Source: Candidatus Woesearchaeota archaeon (GTDB taxonomy: Archaea > Nanobdellota > Nanobdellia > Woesearchaeales > JASKKU01). From it: a stretch of DNA of 6,437 nt. Position numbers and translations under genes: made by a program. The notes below the pieces were generated by a model, which was not told the DNA's origin, made no database searches, and saw only the letters and a list, made by a program, of their open reading frames with translations. Positions 1-5,605 of this stretch are shown here, in pieces. The DNA lies in assembly GCA_011045925.1 (NCBI GenBank), contig DSBS01000029.1, positions 1-6,437 of the forward strand, in the 5' to 3' direction. Positions within the stretch are counted from its first letter, which is position 1, and the number at the start of each line of letters is the position of its first letter.

Positions 1-469
1 CGGGAGCCCATTCATCAAAAGAAGGGCGCCTATCTCTTTGCTTTATTTTTTCCGGTTTTTTCTCAGCTTCCACATCTTCAGCAAATTCCTCAAGAACTTC
101 CTTGGGCAAAGGGCTTGTGCTGTCGGGCTGGTCTGAATTAGAGTCTGCATCCTCTTCAGTGCCTTTCATTGTCTTTTCCTGGCTGCTTATCACTGCCTTG
201 GCTTTCTTACCAGAAGTGCTGGCTTTCTTTTCCTCTGAAATTTTATCCTGTGGCTTCTTTAACTCGTCTCCTTTCACTTCTTTCACTTTAGCATCATTAT
301 CAAAGCCTTCTGCCATTTCTGCTTCTGCCTCTGGCGTTTCTTTTTCTTTAGCCATTGAGCCATCCTTTTTTTCCTGAACCTTTTCCTTTAGCTGTTCTGG
401 CATCTTCTCTGCCTCAGCCTCTGTGACTTCTTCTGCCTTCTCAGCTTTTGTAACCTTTTTTGCTGGCAT
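1..469 (-). CDS. rps5: Small-subunit ribosomal protein uS5 (S5), N-terminal part only, with long charged extension
   Basis: Partial gene: 156 codons are visible and the frame is open to the window edge, so the conserved RNA-binding and S5 fold domains lie outside. The identification rests on two things. The position directly after uL18 is where archaeal S5 sits. The last visible residues, FDEWAP at 151-156, match the start of the archaeal S5 core (W-x-P-x-T-x-L-G type). Residues 1-150 are low complexity, rich in Lys, Glu, Ala, Asp and Ser, with about 40 acidic and 32 basic residues and no visible fold. Archaeal S5 normally has only a short leader before this motif, so the extension is unusual. 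The ATG overlaps the uL18 stop by one base (TAATG) and has a GGTGAT ribosome binding site just upstream, which favours this start over internal Met codons at residues 23, 39, 52 and 101. In the family, S5 acts in decoding fidelity and at the mRNA entry side of the small subunit. Confidence 0.85.
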   Translation of the reverse strand, partial: MPAKKVTKAEKAEEVTEAEAEKMPEQLKEKVQEKKDGSMAKEKETPEAEAEMAEGFDNDAKVKEVKGDELKKPQDKISEEKKASTSGKKAKAVISSQEKTMKGTEEDADSNSDQPDSTSPLPKEVLEEFAEDVEAEKKPEKIKQRDRRPSFDEWAP

Positions 470-1065
470 TAAATATCACCTTTTAAGATTGAATCCCTGG
501 CTTTTTCAAAGTCTTTTGTAATCTCTGATGGAGATAGCTTCTTTGCGATGTATTCTGAAAACTGTTTTTTGTATTCCTCAGGGCTTTCCTTCTCAAGCTT
601 CTTTGCATAGCCTGCAATGTGCTTTCCTGAAAGCCTGTCTTCTGAGGGGTATACACCTTCGCCATGGGCTATTGAAAGCTCGGCATCCACCAATCCCTTC
701 AGGAATGCAGACTCAACAGATCCCTTTCGGAACTGCTTCATTCCAAGGTCAAGAATAAAGCCTTCACCGCTAAGCTGAGTGTAATCCTTGGCCTTCTTAA
801 GCTTTTTTCCGAAAAAGAGGCCAAAAAGATAAGCTGCCGGAATGCTGTTTCTTGAATAGTTCCAGCCAAGCTTGATTAAGCTCCTTGAATTCATTCCATA
901 TATCGGCTTGTCGCCTTCGGGGCTGAATCTTACAACCTGAGTGCTTAGGTTTTTGCTCCCTTTCCTAAAGACAATTCTTGCTTTCCCAGACTTAAGCAGA
1001 CTAAGCCTTGCTCTATAGTCTGTCCTGCCTTCTCTCTTTCTCCTGAACGATAAAACTAATGCCAT
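469..1065 (-). CDS. rpl18: Large-subunit ribosomal protein uL18 (L18), 5S rRNA-binding
   Basis: A 198-residue protein of normal archaeal L18 length. L18 binds 5S rRNA together with uL5 and anchors it in the central protuberance of the large subunit. Visible landmarks are the basic N-terminal segment FRRKREGRTDYRARL (7-21), the NSIPAAYLFGLFFGKK helix region (73-88), the ILDLG strand (104-108), the KGSVESAFLKGLVDAEL stretch (114-130) and PSEDRLSGKHI (140-150), all in family order. The frame stays open upstream to a TTG at 1101, but that start would overlap eL19 by 35 bp and add 12 Lys-rich residues with no family counterpart. The ATG at 1065 lies one base after the eL19 stop and is preferred. 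No strong ribosome binding site precedes it, so translation probably couples to eL19. The gene ends in a TAATG junction with uS5. Confidence 0.95.
   Translation of the reverse strand: MALVLSFRRKREGRTDYRARLSLLKSGKARIVFRKGSKNLSTQVVRFSPEGDKPIYGMNSRSLIKLGWNYSRNSIPAAYLFGLFFGKKLKKAKDYTQLSGEGFILDLGMKQFRKGSVESAFLKGLVDAELSIAHGEGVYPSEDRLSGKHIAGYAKKLEKESPEEYKKQFSEYIAKKLSPSEITKDFEKARDSILKGDI
475..480 (-). promoter_or_regulatory. Ribosome binding site for uS5
   Basis: GGTGAT on the minus strand, five bases before the ATG at 469. It lies inside the last codons of uL18. It matches the archaeal anti-Shine-Dalgarno sequence and is the main reason to believe that the long uS5 N-terminal extension is translated from its first Met. 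Confidence 0.65.
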
Positions 1066-1066
1066 T

Positions 1067-1540
1067 TTAATCTTTCTTCTCTCTTTTTTGATCTTTAGCA
1101 AAAAACTCTTTCTCAGACATAAAGTACTTCATATGCCTTAGGCTTCTGAAGAAGCCGCTTTTCGCCTTTCTGTAAATCTGCCTGTACGCTTTGTCAGTGA
1201 TTAGCCCCTTTAACTTGATTTCCTTGAGGAAAATCCTTTGCTTCCTTATTTTTGCCATCCAGGTATCTTTCCTGGATTGTCTTGCGCCAGCAGTGCCTTT
1301 TCTTGAGCCATGTCCTTTCCTATGGCCTTTTTTCTTTTTCTCCTGAAGCTTTTTTGCCCGTGAATTTGATATTCCTCTGGCAGGCAGCTTTATAATAGCT
1401 CCCTTATGAATAAGAATTTTGAGGTCCTCCCTGGTGATTGCTTCCTTAATCTCTGCAAGAGACAACTCATCAAATGAAACTCTATCCTGAGAGCATTTAA
1501 GGATGTCTGCCGCAATCCGTTTTTTTATTTTAAGATTCAT
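1067..1540 (-). CDS. rpl19e: Large-subunit ribosomal protein eL19 (L19e)
   Basis: A 157-residue archaeal/eukaryotic-type L19e, a family absent from bacteria. It is an RNA-binding protein of the large subunit, with a globular N-terminal helical domain and a long basic extension. Visible landmarks are KKRIAADIL (6-14), the EAITREDLKILI helix (33-44), the KGAIIKLPARGISNSRAKK turn (46-64), a strongly basic Gly/Lys/Arg stretch KGHRKGHGSRKGTAGAR (71-87), the tryptophan region DTWMAKIRKQR (92-102) and the conserved YRQIYRKAKSGFFRS motif (119-133). The last 20 or so residues form a short charged tail beyond the usual end. The ATG at 1540 follows eL32 by 22 bp, and a GGTGTGATT sequence in that gap (1545-1553) may be its ribosome binding site. 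The stop lies one base before the uL18 ATG. Confidence 0.96.
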   Translation of the reverse strand: MNLKIKKRIAADILKCSQDRVSFDELSLAEIKEAITREDLKILIHKGAIIKLPARGISNSRAKKLQEKKKKGHRKGHGSRKGTAGARQSRKDTWMAKIRKQRIFLKEIKLKGLITDKAYRQIYRKAKSGFFRSLRHMKYFMSEKEFFAKDQKREKKD

Positions 1541-1562
1541 TTAAATCACACCATTAGCGCTT

Positions 1563-2207
1563 TTAGCTTCTTTTCGTTAGTAGCTTCTCATACTCCCTTC
1601 TCATCTGCTTTTCCTTTTCTTCTGGAGAAAGCTCCTCATCTTTCTTAGCATCATCATCTTTTTTCTTTTCCTGCTTTTCTTCCTTTTCTTGCTCTTTAGC
1701 CTTCTTTTCCTTATCTTCCTTATCTTTTTCTTCAACAATCTTTTCCATTGTTTTTTTCTTCTTCTTTTTCTTTTCTTCCTTGGCCTTTTTCTTCTGGTCA
1801 AGCCTTGACTTCAACTCTTCCAGGCTGGCATTAACAACAAGAAGCTCAAGCTTCTTAGCCTCCTCAAGGATTGAAATCTTTTTCCTTAAGCCTACTGTTG
1901 ACCCAATAAAAACACAGTTTTTGTTCGGGTCTAGCTGTGAAACCTTAGCCGGGTTCATTACTACAACAGGAGCAAGCCCGGAAGAGTGGAATCCTCTGAC
2001 ATCTACAGGGCTCGAGTAGCCAATCTGGGCCATTTTTATATGACCCCTGAACTTTCTCCTAATCTTAGACTGGTGGCCTTTGGGCTTTCTCCACTTACCC
2101 TGATTCTTGACTCTTTTCTTTGAGCCAGGAAACTTGTACTCAGGCTTTTTCCCTTTTATTTTCTTTCTAAGGTCCAGACTTTCTTTGATTGCCATAATCA
2201 TCCCCAT
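1563..2207 (-). CDS. rpl32e: Large-subunit ribosomal protein eL32 (L32e) with a long charged C-terminal extension
   Basis: A 214-residue protein. Residues 20-126 are the L32e core of the archaeal/eukaryotic large subunit: KWRKPKGHQSKIRRKFRG (38-55), IGYSSPVDVRGFHSSG (62-77), LDPNKNCVFIGSTVGLRKK (92-110) and ELLVVN (121-126). Normal archaeal L32e ends close to this last strand. Residues 128-214 are extra: almost entirely Lys, Glu, Asp and Gln, including a run of seven Lys after EE at 146-152, with heptad-like spacing that could form a single charged helix or coiled coil. The coding strand is very purine-rich there because of AAA, AAG, GAA and GAG codons. The start is uncertain: ATG at 2207, 2201 and 2195 all lie in frame. 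GGGG, six bases before the third, could favour 2195 (MAIKESLDLRKK). The 2207 start lies two bases after the uL6 stop. Confidence 0.95.
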   Translation of the reverse strand: MGMIMAIKESLDLRKKIKGKKPEYKFPGSKKRVKNQGKWRKPKGHQSKIRRKFRGHIKMAQIGYSSPVDVRGFHSSGLAPVVVMNPAKVSQLDPNKNCVFIGSTVGLRKKISILEEAKKLELLVVNASLEELKSRLDQKKKAKEEKKKKKKKTMEKIVEEKDKEDKEKKAKEQEKEEKQEKKKDDDAKKDEELSPEEKEKQMRREYEKLLTKRS

Positions 2208-2209
2208 AA

Positions 2210-2755
2210 TTAAACATGCTTACCGTTTTTCTCAATAATATAAATCCCATCCTGGAAAATTCTCCTGTCCCTGTTTGAAATTCTTGTCAGCTGCTCGAGG
2301 CTTGTAGCGCAGTTGCCAACTTTTTCAATGTCTGTTCCCTTCACTTCAATTATATCGCCATTCAGCTTGACCTCAACATCAGAAGGCAAAGCCAGCTTGC
2401 GTGGAACATTCTCACCAAAAAGGTTCTTAACAGATATTTCCCCTTTCTGAACTGAAACTGAAACAGGAAAGTGGCTGTGGCAAACCTTTAGCCTGTAAAC
2501 AAACGCTTCCTTAACGCCTTTAAAGAGATTTTTTATATGTGCTGTATAAGTCAGCATCATTCTTTTTTCTCTTTTTGTTGCGTTTTTTGCTGAAAGCACT
2601 ACAGTTTTTCCATTTGATTCTATCTTAACACGCGGGTATATGAAAGCTTTTGAAACTTCGCCCAATGGTCCTTTTACTCTTAGAACCTTGCCCTCAATAA
2701 AAAGCTGGATTCCTTCCGGAATTTCTATTTCCTGAGTTAAATTTTCAATCTTCAT
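2210..2755 (-). CDS. rpl6: Large-subunit ribosomal protein uL6 (L6)
   Basis: A 181-residue protein, normal for archaeal L6, built of two similar alpha/beta domains. In the family it binds 23S rRNA near the sarcin-ricin loop and the factor-binding site. Visible landmarks are LRVKGPLGEVSKAF (25-38) in domain 1, LTYTAHIKNLFKGV (68-81), and in domain 2 the NLFGENVPRK segment (111-120), VKGTDIEKVGNCATSLEQLTRI (138-159) and the very conserved NRDRRIFQDGIYI end (161-173). These match archaeal L6 in order and spacing. The ATG at 2755 has a good AAGGAAG ribosome binding site in the 21-bp gap after uS8. Nothing appears truncated or fused. Confidence 0.97.
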   Translation of the reverse strand: MKIENLTQEIEIPEGIQLFIEGKVLRVKGPLGEVSKAFIYPRVKIESNGKTVVLSAKNATKREKRMMLTYTAHIKNLFKGVKEAFVYRLKVCHSHFPVSVSVQKGEISVKNLFGENVPRKLALPSDVEVKLNGDIIEVKGTDIEKVGNCATSLEQLTRISNRDRRIFQDGIYIIEKNGKHV

Positions 2756-2760
2756 TTTTG

Positions 2761-2767
2761 CTTCCTT
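2761..2767 (-). promoter_or_regulatory. Ribosome binding site for uL6
   Basis: AAGGAAG on the minus strand, five bases before the uL6 ATG, lying in the 21-bp gap after the uS8 stop. It fixes the start of uL6. Confidence 0.55.
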
Positions 2768-2776
2768 TTTAAGTCA

Positions 2777-3166
2777 TCAATAGCAGTATGCAATCAGCCT
2801 TCCTCCCAAGTTCTTTTCAAGCGCTTCTTTGTGTGTCATAATGCCTTGGGGAGTTGAAACAATAATAATGCCAAAGCCATGTGCAGGCAGGTACCTTTTT
2901 TCAACAGCAGTATAATCCCCGTTTCCCACAGCAACTCTTGGCCTGATTGATGCACACTTGTTAATATAGCCAATCAGGTTAACTACGATGTGCCTTCCCT
3001 TTGAGGTCTGAACAGTCTCAAAGCCTCCAAGATACTTATTATCTTGAAGTATCTCAAGTACCTTAAGGAGCATGTTTGATACATACTGTATCTCACACTC
3101 CTTCTTGTTCCCTTTATCGTAAGTTAAGATTTTTGACAATGCATTTGAAATTAAGTCTGTCATCAT
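2777..3166 (-). CDS. rps8: Small-subunit ribosomal protein uS8 (S8)
   Basis: A 129-residue protein of typical archaeal S8 length. S8 binds the central domain of 16S rRNA (helix 21 region) early in small-subunit assembly. Visible landmarks are the N-terminal helix DLISNALSKIL (4-14), the YLGGFE turn (45-50), IRPRVAV (74-80), the LPAHGFGIIIVSTPQGIMTH segment (93-112), which carries the family-defining rRNA-binding loop, and the end LGGRLIAYCY (120-129), which is diagnostic of archaeal S8. The gene begins with two adjacent ATG codons (3166 and 3163) nine bases after the uS14 stop. GGGTG at 3171-3175 gives seven bases of spacing to the second ATG and four to the first, so the protein may begin at the second Met. 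Confidence 0.96.
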   Translation of the reverse strand: MMTDLISNALSKILTYDKGNKKECEIQYVSNMLLKVLEILQDNKYLGGFETVQTSKGRHIVVNLIGYINKCASIRPRVAVGNGDYTAVEKRYLPAHGFGIIIVSTPQGIMTHKEALEKNLGGRLIAYCY

Positions 3167-3175
3167 TAAACACCC

Positions 3176-3406
3176 TTATGAATATTTTTTAAATCCAAGC
3201 TCAGTGGCTATGTCCCTAAAGCACTGCCTGCAAAGGTGAAGGCCGTACTTCTGTATGTGTGCTCCGTACCTGCCGCATTTTGTGCACTTGTATTTTGTCT
3301 TGCCGCAGGCCCTATCCTGCTTTTTTCCATGCTTGAGGAACTTATTCAGCTTTGCGGGCTTTGGCCTTAGCTGCTCCGCCCCCTTCTTATAATCAGCCGT
3401 AGTCAT
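3176..3406 (-). CDS. rps14: Small-subunit ribosomal protein uS14 (S14), zinc-ribbon type with N-terminal extension
   Basis: A 76-residue protein. The C-terminal part is the zinc-binding archaeal S14, which sits in the head of the small subunit. The zinc ligands are visible as C41-x2-C44 and C59-x2-C62, followed by the family ending [14 protein letters not shown]. Archaeal S14 is usually about 50-56 residues and begins shortly before the first Cys pair, so the first 20-30 residues (Lys, Pro and Gln rich, with an additional Cys at 34) are extra. There is no Met other than the first, and a strong GAGGTG site lies upstream, so the longer form is likely to be real. The gene follows uL5 by 15 bp and precedes uS8 by 9 bp. 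Confidence 0.95.
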   Translation of the reverse strand: MTTADYKKGAEQLRPKPAKLNKFLKHGKKQDRACGKTKYKCTKCGRYGAHIQKYGLHLCRQCFRDIATELGFKKYS

Positions 3407-3417
3407 TTTGTGTTAAG

Positions 3418-3423
3418 CACCTC
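3418..3423 (-). promoter_or_regulatory. Ribosome binding site for uS14
   Basis: GAGGTG on the minus strand, eleven bases before the uS14 ATG and overlapping the TGA stop of uL5 (TGAGGTG). The overlap suggests that ribosomes finishing uL5 can re-initiate on uS14. Confidence 0.65.
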
Positions 3424-4021
3424 ATATGATTTTTGCCCCCAGCTCTTTTTTTGCAAATTCCATTGCGTCTTCCTTGGAAATATCTATCCTGGTTCCTATT
3501 TTTTTTTTAAGGCTTTTTCTCCTTCTGACTCTGAATCCGGCCCTTTTCAGGGTAACAGCAACCTCAAAGCCAAATATGCCCAGTTTGGGGTCATACTTTA
3601 AGTCAGGGATATCTATGTACTCAGGAATGCCAAAAGAGAAATTGCCCGCCTCATCAAAACTGGATTCCTTCAAAGAGCTGTTTACTGAAGAGAGAAGCCT
3701 CTTAAGCAGCTCTTCTGCCCTTCGCCCTCTTACAGTAACCTTAACGCCCAGGGGCAAGCCAGGCCTGATATCCCATGTTGGGATTCTTTTAGAAGTAAAT
3801 GTCTTCACTGGCTTCATTCCGGTAATCCTCTCGAGCAAAACCAGGCCAGCGTCCAGCCTTGCGGCATCTCTGCCTGCACCTAAGTTTAAAGTAATCTTCT
3901 CAAGCCTTACAGCCCTGTAGGGGTTTTCTGCCTTAGCCTTTGGACTGGGTTTTGAAGATCCCATGTTCTCTGGCTTCTGAGATGTTTCAGAAGGCTCTTT
4001 CACTGCTGCTTCAGCTGGCAT
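3422..4021 (-). CDS. rpl5: Large-subunit ribosomal protein uL5 (L5), 5S rRNA-binding, with N-terminal extension
   Basis: A 199-residue protein. uL5 binds 5S rRNA with uL18 and contacts P-site tRNA from the central protuberance. The core starts near NPYRAVRLEKITLNLGAG (33-50) and continues with LLERITGMKPVKTFTSKR (62-79), IRPGLPLGVKVTVRG (85-99), the FDEAGNFSFGIPEYIDIP segment (122-139), YDPKLGIFGFEVAVTLKRAG (143-162), the basic VRRRKSLKKKIG (165-176) and ISKEDAMEF (181-189), all in archaeal L5 order. Residues 1-32 are an extra Pro/Ser/Glu/Lys leader not usual for the family. An AGGAGG site before the ATG at 4021 supports this start over the internal Met20. The start lies inside eS4, an 11-bp overlap. 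Confidence 0.97.
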   Translation of the reverse strand: MPAEAAVKEPSETSQKPENMGSSKPSPKAKAENPYRAVRLEKITLNLGAGRDAARLDAGLVLLERITGMKPVKTFTSKRIPTWDIRPGLPLGVKVTVRGRRAEELLKRLLSSVNSSLKESSFDEAGNFSFGIPEYIDIPDLKYDPKLGIFGFEVAVTLKRAGFRVRRRKSLKKKIGTRIDISKEDAMEFAKKELGAKII

Positions 4022-4721
4022 TTGATTCCCTCCTAATAGTTATTGCTGGCTGTTTCTTTCCAACCACAATCAAGCTTGCAATTTCTACTTCTTTTGTGTT
4101 GTCTCCAAGCTTAACAACGGCTTTTTGAGTTGTTACTGAATCAACAATGCCAATTTCTGCTATATGGCTTCCTGAAACAAAAAACACAACGCTGCCTTTC
4201 TCCAGCTTAAAAACTTCTTTAATCTTTTTTTCCCTGAACTCAAAGAGAACGCTGTCTCTTATTGAAATTTCAATTTTCCCATCGTGCAAAAGATTTGTTC
4301 CATCACTAAAGTTCAGCTGGGCTATTCCTTTCTTAAGTGAAGTCTTTGAGATTAGCTTAAGAACCTTGAGGCTGCTCTCACTTTCTACAATAGGTACTGC
4401 ACTAAGGTAACCACCTTTGGTTAGCACAGCCCTGAAATGCTGTCCTGTTTGCGGAATGGATATAACATCAAAAAGAGAAACCGGAACCTTATGGTTTTTT
4501 GGCGCTTTCTGGTTAACAAGCAGCTTTTTGTTTCTTAACAGGTAATTTACCTCGCTTGTTGTTGAGCAGATGCCAAGCTTCTCTTTCATCCAGACTGATA
4601 ACGGCATGCTAAGCCTTAAAGTTCCTCTTCCAGGAAGCGGCCTTGCAATAAAGACTGCTGATTTCCTCATAATTCTCCAGGTCCTGGGAGCTGCTACTCT
4701 TTTAAGATGATACTTTACCAT
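4011..4721 (-). CDS. rps4e: Small-subunit ribosomal protein eS4 (S4e)
   Basis: A 236-residue S4e, a family shared by archaea and eukaryotes and missing from bacteria. It binds 16S rRNA in the body of the small subunit. The order of parts is: N-terminal HLKRVAAPRTWRIMRK (5-20) and the PLPGRG turn (28-33); an S4-like RNA-binding domain with SEVNYLLRNKKLLVNQK (56-72); the central domain with PVSLFDVISIPQTGQHFR (80-97) and NFSDGTNLL (137-145), where most family members read closer to NFHDGRN; and a KOW-like beta-barrel near KGSVVFFVSGSHIAEIGIV (175-193). The ATG at 4721 overlaps the end of uL24 by 20 bp, with GGTAGAT upstream as a possible ribosome binding site. The last codons contain the uL5 ribosome binding site and start, an 11-bp overlap. 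Confidence 0.96.
   Translation of the reverse strand: MVKYHLKRVAAPRTWRIMRKSAVFIARPLPGRGTLRLSMPLSVWMKEKLGICSTTSEVNYLLRNKKLLVNQKAPKNHKVPVSLFDVISIPQTGQHFRAVLTKGGYLSAVPIVESESSLKVLKLISKTSLKKGIAQLNFSDGTNLLHDGKIEISIRDSVLFEFREKKIKEVFKLEKGSVVFFVSGSHIAEIGIVDSVTTQKAVVKLGDNTKEVEIASLIVVGKKQPAITIRRESNAS
4028..4034 (-). promoter_or_regulatory. Strong ribosome binding site for uL5
   Basis: AGGAGGG on the minus strand, six bases before the uL5 ATG and inside the last codons of eS4, where the same bases code for consecutive Arg residues. It is the closest match to a full Shine-Dalgarno sequence in the window and decides the uL5 start. Confidence 0.75.
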
Positions 4722-5193
4722 TTGAATCTACCTTTTTCTTTTCCTCTTTGGGCTTTTTTGTTTCGGGCTGCTGCTCTTTAGGCATTTTCTCTGCAGCCTT
4801 TTTTTTCTTCACTGGCTTTTCTGGCTTTGTGTTCTTCAGCCTTCTGGGGTCTTTTAAGTTAAGCTCAAGTATCATAATGTTTGATGCCTTGAAAGGCATT
4901 GCAGCTTTGCTTCCGTCTTTCTTTTTTGTTTCAAAGCCTTCAACGTATACCGCCAGGTTTTTGGTGTCCACACGTGATACCTTGCCCTGCTTGCCTTTGC
5001 TGGAGCCGCGCATTATTTTTACTTTGTCTCCGGTTGATACCCTGGCTTTTCTTGTATTATATTTCTCCCTAAGCTCTTTGGAGAGATGCGAATTGAGGAA
5101 GCACTGCTTAGTATGAAGCGGAGCGTTAAAGAGGTATTTTCTCTGCTTCCTTGGCTTTGTGCTTGATTTCCACTTCTTTGAAAATATTTTCAT
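4702..5193 (-). CDS. rpl24: Large-subunit ribosomal protein uL24 (L24) with Lys-rich C-terminal tail
   Basis: A 163-residue protein. uL24 is an early-assembly 23S rRNA-binding protein near the exit-tunnel side of the large subunit. The core shows KPRKQRKYLFNAPLH (13-27), LNSHLSKELREKYNTRK (33-49), the KOW motif GDKVKIMRGSSKGKQGKVSRVD (55-76), VYVEGFETKKKDGS (82-95) and the SNIMILELNLKDPRRLK ending (104-120), as in archaeal L24. Residues 122-163 are an extra tail of Lys, Pro, Glu and Gln with no visible fold; archaeal L24 commonly stops near the last core segment. The gene starts 10 bp after the uL14 stop with only a weak GTGTGA upstream, so coupling to uL14 is likely. Its 3' end overlaps the eS4 start by 20 bp. 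Confidence 0.95.
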   Translation of the reverse strand: MKIFSKKWKSSTKPRKQRKYLFNAPLHTKQCFLNSHLSKELREKYNTRKARVSTGDKVKIMRGSSKGKQGKVSRVDTKNLAVYVEGFETKKKDGSKAAMPFKASNIMILELNLKDPRRLKNTKPEKPVKKKKAAEKMPKEQQPETKKPKEEKKKVDSNGKVSS

Positions 5194-5203
5194 TGTGTCA
5201 CAC

Positions 5204-5605
5204 TCAGTAAATTATCGACGCCAGCCTAGCTATAGCCGGCCACCTGTCGCAGGCCTCTTTCGCAACCGGCCCCTTTATCACAGTTCCCTTCAGGTTTCCA
5301 AACTCGTCCTTAATTACAACTGCTGAATTATCTTCAAACTTAACCCTGAGGCCTGAAAGCCTCCTGTATTCTTTTTTCTGCCTGATTACTACTGCCTCTA
5401 CAACCTTTTTTCTCATTTCCGGGTTGCCTTTGACGACGCTGGCAAGGATAATGTCCCCAACACCCGCAGCCTGAAGCCTTCCCTTGGTTGTGCCTATCTT
5501 CTTAACTGAAACAATCTTGAGGATCTTGGCGCCTGAATTGTCAGCTACATTAAGGAAAGCGCCCAGAGGCAGCCCTCTTGTTATACTTGATGATATCCCT
5601 TTCAT
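5204..5605 (-). CDS. rpl14: Large-subunit ribosomal protein uL14 (L14)
   Basis: A 133-residue protein of normal archaeal length. uL14 is a small beta-barrel protein on the subunit interface of the large subunit, forming part of an intersubunit bridge and lying near the factor-binding region. Visible landmarks are LNVADNSGAKILKIVSV (18-34), with the signature ADNSGAK, the GVGDIILASVVKG strand-turn (48-60), VVIRQKKEYRR (72-82), VKFEDNSAVVI (88-98) and the archaeal ending KGPVAKEACDRWPAIARLAS (111-130). The ATG overlaps the uS17 stop by four bases (ATGA), and a GAGAGGAT sequence at 5611-5618 provides a ribosome binding site. Nothing is truncated or unusual. Confidence 0.97.
   Translation of the reverse strand: MKGISSSITRGLPLGAFLNVADNSGAKILKIVSVKKIGTTKGRLQAAGVGDIILASVVKGNPEMRKKVVEAVVIRQKKEYRRLSGLRVKFEDNSAVVIKDEFGNLKGTVIKGPVAKEACDRWPAIARLASIIY

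Noticed and set aside
102..377. 91-codon open frame on the plus strand opposite uS5
   Set aside because: It is the antisense shadow of the charged uS5 extension; the Ser/Phe/Leu-rich product follows from reading Lys/Glu codons on the other strand, and it lies against the operon direction.
1066..1101. Twelve-residue upstream extension of uL18 from a TTG codon
   Set aside because: It would overlap eL19 by 35 bp, uses a rare start, and has no counterpart in the family, whereas the ATG at 1065 directly follows the eL19 stop.
1596..1800. Pyrimidine-rich tract on the plus strand as a possible repeat array or triplex-forming element
   Set aside because: There is no regular repeat unit; the bias is fully explained by Lys and Glu codons of the eL32 tail on the other strand.
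1601..1801. Arg/Lys-rich open frame on the minus strand inside the eL32 tail
   Set aside because: It is a frame-shifted reading of the purine-rich eL32 extension. The composition is explained by the tract, and no ribosome binding site or homology is visible.
3426..3920. 164-codon plus-strand open frame opposite uL5
   Set aside because: It is the antisense shadow of a clearly identified uL5 gene, with no family resemblance.
4748..5116. 122-codon plus-strand open frame with hydrophobic, Phe-rich segments resembling membrane helices
   Set aside because: The apparent hydrophobic stretches are the complement of Lys-rich uL24 codons; it is not an independent membrane protein.
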